Assembly (NCBI GenBank): GCA_017535435.1
Contig: JAFXTY010000044.1
Coordinates: 1 to 54,596 of the forward strand
Direction: 5' to 3'
DNA length: 54,596 nucleotides
Source of the DNA: Spirochaetia bacterium
Lineage (GTDB): Bacteria > Spirochaetota > Spirochaetia > CADAEX01
The notes beneath the pieces are model-generated. The model saw only the letters and a list, made by a program, of their open reading frames with translations, was not told the origin of the DNA and did not search any database. Below, piece by piece: positions 51,630 to 54,596 of the stretch; within the stretch, counting starts at the first letter, position 1, and every line of letters starts with the position of its first letter. A program made the translations under genes and the position numbers.

Positions 51630-51658
51630 TTGTATTTCAGTTGAAATTCTTTTATTCT
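51630..51658 (+). promoter_or_regulatory. Predicted leaderless promoter of the U32 gene
   Basis: TTGTAT (51630-51635), 17 bp, TATTCT (51653-51658), then 6 nt to the ATG at 51665. It is only 7 bp from the divergent rlmL -35 box. Confidence 0.5.
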
Positions 51659-51664
51659 GATAGC

Positions 51665-53995
51665 ATGGAAAGGAAAAAGGCTGAGCTTCTTGCCCCTGCC
51701 GGGGATTACGACTGCGCTAAGGCGGCCATACTGGCTGGAGCAGATGCTGTTTATATGGGACTCAAGAAGTTCAATGCCAGGGAGCGTGCTTCAAACCTGG
51801 GTCTGGAGGAGCTTAAGGAGATTGTCTCCATAGCTCACGGCCACGGGACAAAGATCTATGTCACCATGAACACACTCCTTACCGACTCTGAACTTTACGA
51901 GGCAGTCCAGTGCGCCTCTGACATCCTGAATGCCGGGGCCGATGCCCTTATTGTCCAGGATGCAGGTCTTGCCTATGTGCTCCATCAGTATCTTCCAAAC
52001 TTGGAGCTCCATGCCTCAACCCAGATGACAACCCACAACTCTCTTCAGGTGGACTTCCTTAAAGAGTTGGGAATCAAGAATATAAACTTTGCCAGAGAGC
52101 TTTCTGCCGATGAACTTGAGCCGATTATCGCCTGCACAAAAGAGAAGGGGATAAAGACCGAGATTTTTGTCCACGGTGCCTACTGCATCTCATGCTCCGG
52201 CATCTGCTATATGAGCTCCTTCATATCATCCCAGGCGGGGAACCGGGGCAAGTGCCTCCAGCCCTGCCGGCGGCGGTACAGCCTTACACCCCATGGAGAA
52301 AAAAGCTATTATTTCAGCCTCAAAGACAACAATGCCCTGCCTAATCTGGACAAGATTAAGGAGATCGGTGCCGATGCCCTTAAGATAGAGGGACGTATAA
52401 AGAATTACGGCTATGTCTATACCACAGTCTCAGCCTACCGCCATGCCTTGGACAATGACAGTCTGGAAGCAGGCGATGATGTGAGCCAGGTGTTCAACCG
52501 GGGTTTCACCACAGGCTATTTCGACAGCTGCATAAGCCCCGATATGTTTGTGGATTCCCCATTGGACCAGTCCATGGTCCAGGCAGGCACAGTAGCCTCC
52601 TACACCGCCGACAGGCAGGAGCTGGCTGTGGAGCTGGAGGGTGTCACAATAGAGGAGGGGAGCCGTATCAGTATCTACACCCCGGAGAACAGCTTTATCT
52701 GCAGCGCCATAGTGAAGCAGGTGCTGGAGCAGGGGCGTTACCATATAGAGATAGAGAACCTGCTCCATGGAAAAATACTGAAGGGGCAGATTGTAGCCCT
52801 GCTGCCCCAGCCCCAGCGGATGCAGCAACTGGCCCGGCGGCTGACAGAGCTGAAGGCTGTGCCGGCAGTATTTGATGCCGAAGTGTTTGCTTCCCGGGGG
52901 GAGCCTCTTAAAGCAGTTTTCCAGTACAAGGGACGCCGGGCCGAAGTACAGAGCACTGCGCCGCTGGAGAGGGCCCAGAGCAGGGGCCTCTCGGAAGAGG
53001 GGATCCGGACTCAGTTCCAGAAAACCGGAGATATGCTCTGCACCCTGGGGAAACTGACCTGCCATGGCCTTGAGGAGCCCCTGTTCCTGCCGGTTAAGGA
53101 ACTTAACCAGATGCGGCGTACTGCGTTGGAGGCTCTGTTTGCCCCTGCCCCGGCGCCCCAGGTGCCCCACCTTGCATACCAGCCCCACAAGGATAAGAAG
53201 CTGGCTGTGCTGGTCTCCACCGAGGAGGATGCAAAGCTCTTTGCCGGCCGGTGCGACAATGTATTTGTAGAATGGTTCCCAGGCTGCAGGGTCAGCCTGG
53301 GTAAGAACATATATCCATGGCTGCCAGCCTTTGTAGAAGATTCTGCGGTGTCTGACTATCTGACTCTTCTGGATACCAGGCCAGGCCTTGTTGTCTCGGA
53401 CAATGTGGGGTTGGGGCTTGAGGCGGCACGCCGGGGCATAAGCTGGGTTGCAGGTCCTATGCTGAACAGCTCCAACAGCTATACCCTGAAGGCATACCAG
53501 GAGCTGGGCTGCGCCTGCGGCGCATTCCTCTCCCCGGAGCTGAACCGGGATCAGCTTTCGCAGATCTCAGCCCCTGCCGGGTTCAGGCTTTTCCTTCAGG
53601 TCTTCGGCCCTATAACCATGATGACCACCCGTCAGTGCCTCCTGGCCTCTGCCGGACGTTGCCGCAGCGGCCGGAACCGGTTCAGCTACCTTTGCAAAGG
53701 CTGCAGCGGGTACGAGACCTTCTACGACGAGAAGGAGATTCCTTTCCACATAGTAAAGAGCCCAGGCTACATCAACCGGGTCTTCAACGATGCCCTCCTG
53801 TATATCCCGGAGGCTGTGAGCCAGGTGGATGCCGACAGTTTCCTCCTGGATTTCCGTGCTCTCCCATTCATTCATCTGAGCCTGGAGGACAAGCTGGCCA
53901 TCTTCGACTGCTTCAGCGGCGACCGCACCGTCCAAGAGCGTGCGAGAAAGGCGGCCGGATCAGTGACCCGGGGCAACTGGCAGCGTGGTTTCTGA
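51665..53995 (+). CDS. Peptidase U32-family protein (RlhA-like), with long C-terminal extension
   Basis: From ATG at 51665 this has 776 residues; a TTG at 51641 would add eight. The N-terminal U32 domain is clear: AELLAPAGDYDCAKAAILAGADAVYMGL, FVHGAYCISCSGICYMSSF, GNRGKCLQPCRRRY with iron-sulfur cysteines, and DALKIEGRIKNYGYV. Despite the name, studied members such as RlhA and TrhP hydroxylate 23S rRNA or tRNA with Fe-S clusters and prephenate. A middle region (about 300-480) fits the DUF3656 extension, and a C-terminal part (about 640-740) carries more cysteines (CLLASAGRCRSG, CKGCSGYE). It is divergent from rlmL, so two rRNA-modification genes may share this 77-bp promoter region. Confidence 0.88.
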   Translation: MERKKAELLAPAGDYDCAKAAILAGADAVYMGLKKFNARERASNLGLEELKEIVSIAHGHGTKIYVTMNTLLTDSELYEAVQCASDILNAGADALIVQDAGLAYVLHQYLPNLELHASTQMTTHNSLQVDFLKELGIKNINFARELSADELEPIIACTKEKGIKTEIFVHGAYCISCSGICYMSSFISSQAGNRGKCLQPCRRRYSLTPHGEKSYYFSLKDNNALPNLDKIKEIGADALKIEGRIKNYGYVYTTVSAYRHALDNDSLEAGDDVSQVFNRGFTTGYFDSCISPDMFVDSPLDQSMVQAGTVASYTADRQELAVELEGVTIEEGSRISIYTPENSFICSAIVKQVLEQGRYHIEIENLLHGKILKGQIVALLPQPQRMQQLARRLTELKAVPAVFDAEVFASRGEPLKAVFQYKGRRAEVQSTAPLERAQSRGLSEEGIRTQFQKTGDMLCTLGKLTCHGLEEPLFLPVKELNQMRRTALEALFAPAPAPQVPHLAYQPHKDKKLAVLVSTEEDAKLFAGRCDNVFVEWFPGCRVSLGKNIYPWLPAFVEDSAVSDYLTLLDTRPGLVVSDNVGLGLEAARRGISWVAGPMLNSSNSYTLKAYQELGCACGAFLSPELNRDQLSQISAPAGFRLFLQVFGPITMMTTRQCLLASAGRCRSGRNRFSYLCKGCSGYETFYDEKEIPFHIVKSPGYINRVFNDALLYIPEAVSQVDADSFLLDFRALPFIHLSLEDKLAIFDCFSGDRTVQERARKAAGSVTRGNWQRGF

Positions 53996-54066
53996 CCCAA
54001 CCTCCTTAGACATCAGGGGCTGCAATATAAAAACGCAAACAAAGGACGCCACTGCAGTAGTGCATG

Positions 54067-54209
54067 GCACAGAATAATGCCTGTGGTCGACATTGCGGCA
54101 CACAGCTACAGACAAAAATCATACCGGTCAGCATCCTCAAAATGCTGGGTGGGATGACTTTGACTGTCTGTGGGAACGTATCGGGAGAGCCACAGGTGTT
54201 ATTCTGTGC
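54067..54209 (+). ncRNA. Candidate structured RNA: rod hairpin with central bubble (6S-like shape)
   Basis: No convincing gene covers 53996-54596 (601 bp). Within it, 54067-54086 pairs with 54190-54209 over 20 positions without a mismatch if two G-U pairs are allowed. An internal bubble of 19 and 16 nt follows (54087-54105 and 54174-54189). A second helix (54106-54134 with 54142-54173, 26 pairs counting three G-U, three mismatches, a 3-nt bulge) closes on loop CCTCAAA. A GCAATA/TATTGC pairing (54022-54027 with 54239-54244) may extend it. Closing stem, central bubble and terminal hairpin is the shape of 6S RNA, but no sequence signature proves this. TATAAA at 54026-54031 could be a -10. A palindromic mobile element (MITE) is the main alternative. 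The strand is uncertain. Confidence 0.4.
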
Positions 54210-54269
54210 AAGGGTGGGTACTGAAAGCAGGGGTGCCTTATTGCTGGAAGAGTTATTTGTTTATTGTGT

Positions 54270-54596
54270 ATTTTTTATTTTTATATTACTTTTTTGAACA
54301 TTTAAAAATAATTTATTTTTTCTATGAGTTTTTGCTTTTGGGGAAAAATAGGCTTCATGAGATTTAAATCTTCTCATTTCTATTTTATTTAAACAATTAT
54401 TTGTTGTTATTGCTAATTTATTAAAATCTCTATTATTATTTGAAGAAGTTATGCAATTTGAGGGCTTTATTTTCCCTTGCATTTTTTTTTATAATAATAT
54501 TTATATATTTTATTAAGAATAATTTTTTATTTATATTTTATAAATAACTTTAAACTATTATAATAAACAAAAAAGTATATAATGGGGATTGGGGAT
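54270..54596. other. AT-rich tail without a recognisable gene
   Basis: This stretch is very AT-rich, with many T and A runs. A perfect 12-bp palindrome AGATTTAAATCT lies at about 54359-54370. A TATAAT at 54578-54583 near the window edge could be the -10 of a plus-strand gene starting beyond the window. Short open frames on both strands are low-complexity and lack ribosome sites, so I call none. Confidence 0.5.

Noticed and set aside
54064-54297. A 77-codon open frame starting at ATG 54064
   Set aside because: No ribosome site, composition changes abruptly within the frame, and it covers the palindromic RNA-like structure; the end is a low-complexity hydrophobic run.
54261-54482. A 73-codon minus-strand frame in the AT-rich tail
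   Set aside because: Low-complexity Asn/Lys-rich product with no ribosome site, as expected by chance in AT-rich DNA.
1-54596. CRISPR arrays, insertion sequences, prophage genes
   Set aside because: I saw no spaced direct repeats, transposase or integrase motifs, or phage structural genes anywhere in the window.

Overview
The window looks like a chromosome segment of a treponeme or close relative (Spirochaetota). Supporting signs are a class I lysyl-tRNA synthetase, a PUR-domain protein related to Borrelia BpuR, two bactofilins, relaxed spirochaete-type lipoboxes, and the block rpsT-hup-lnt-bactofilin-rho-rpmE, an order I remember from other treponemes. Most of it is housekeeping DNA of moderate GC. 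About 35.8-38.8 kb and the last 330 bases are clearly AT-richer.

Layout. 0-4.2 kb: the end of an acyl-CoA synthetase, a membrane glycosyltransferase, a cation exchanger, then dus-tatD on the minus strand. 4.2-14.8 kb: a long plus-strand run covering envelope and cell shape (M23 endopeptidase, bactofilin, RicT-like protein), translation and nucleoid (zinc-ribbon protein, S20, HU), lipoprotein maturation (Lnt), a second bactofilin, Rho, L31, two HAD proteins (the first apparently catalytically dead), a TPR-like lipoprotein and RNase HII. 14.8-25.4 kb: PUR protein, tRNA-Gly, HAD phosphatase, type III glutamine synthetase, cysteine synthase, EamA transporter, transketolase, CCA-adding enzyme, PfkB kinase and a GT4 glycosyltransferase. 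25.5-31.3 kb: one exported protein of 1929 residues. 31.3-35.8 kb: pyrK-pyrD, a sirtuin, a SIR2-like protein and a Nudix-SGNH fusion. 35.9-38.8 kb: an AT-rich cassette with an XRE regulator, a 33-codon cysteine-containing peptide, a kinase-fold (SelO-like) protein and a PqqD-like/radical SAM/SPASM maturase. I read this as an undescribed RiPP system. 38.9-54 kb: ychF, thioesterase, lysS, a histidine kinase with a frameshifted response regulator facing a TolC-adaptor-RND efflux operon, rlmL and a U32 protein. The window ends with a candidate structured RNA and AT-rich DNA.

Two patterns run through the window. All eight convergent protein-gene pairs overlap or lie within 3 bp, leaving no room for intrinsic terminators; the only clear one follows the tRNA. 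Several genes without a Shine-Dalgarno sequence have a -10-like hexamer ending 6-7 nt before the start codon, often with a -35 element 17-18 nt further up, which suggests leaderless mRNAs. All functional calls come from reading motifs by eye; no database search was run.
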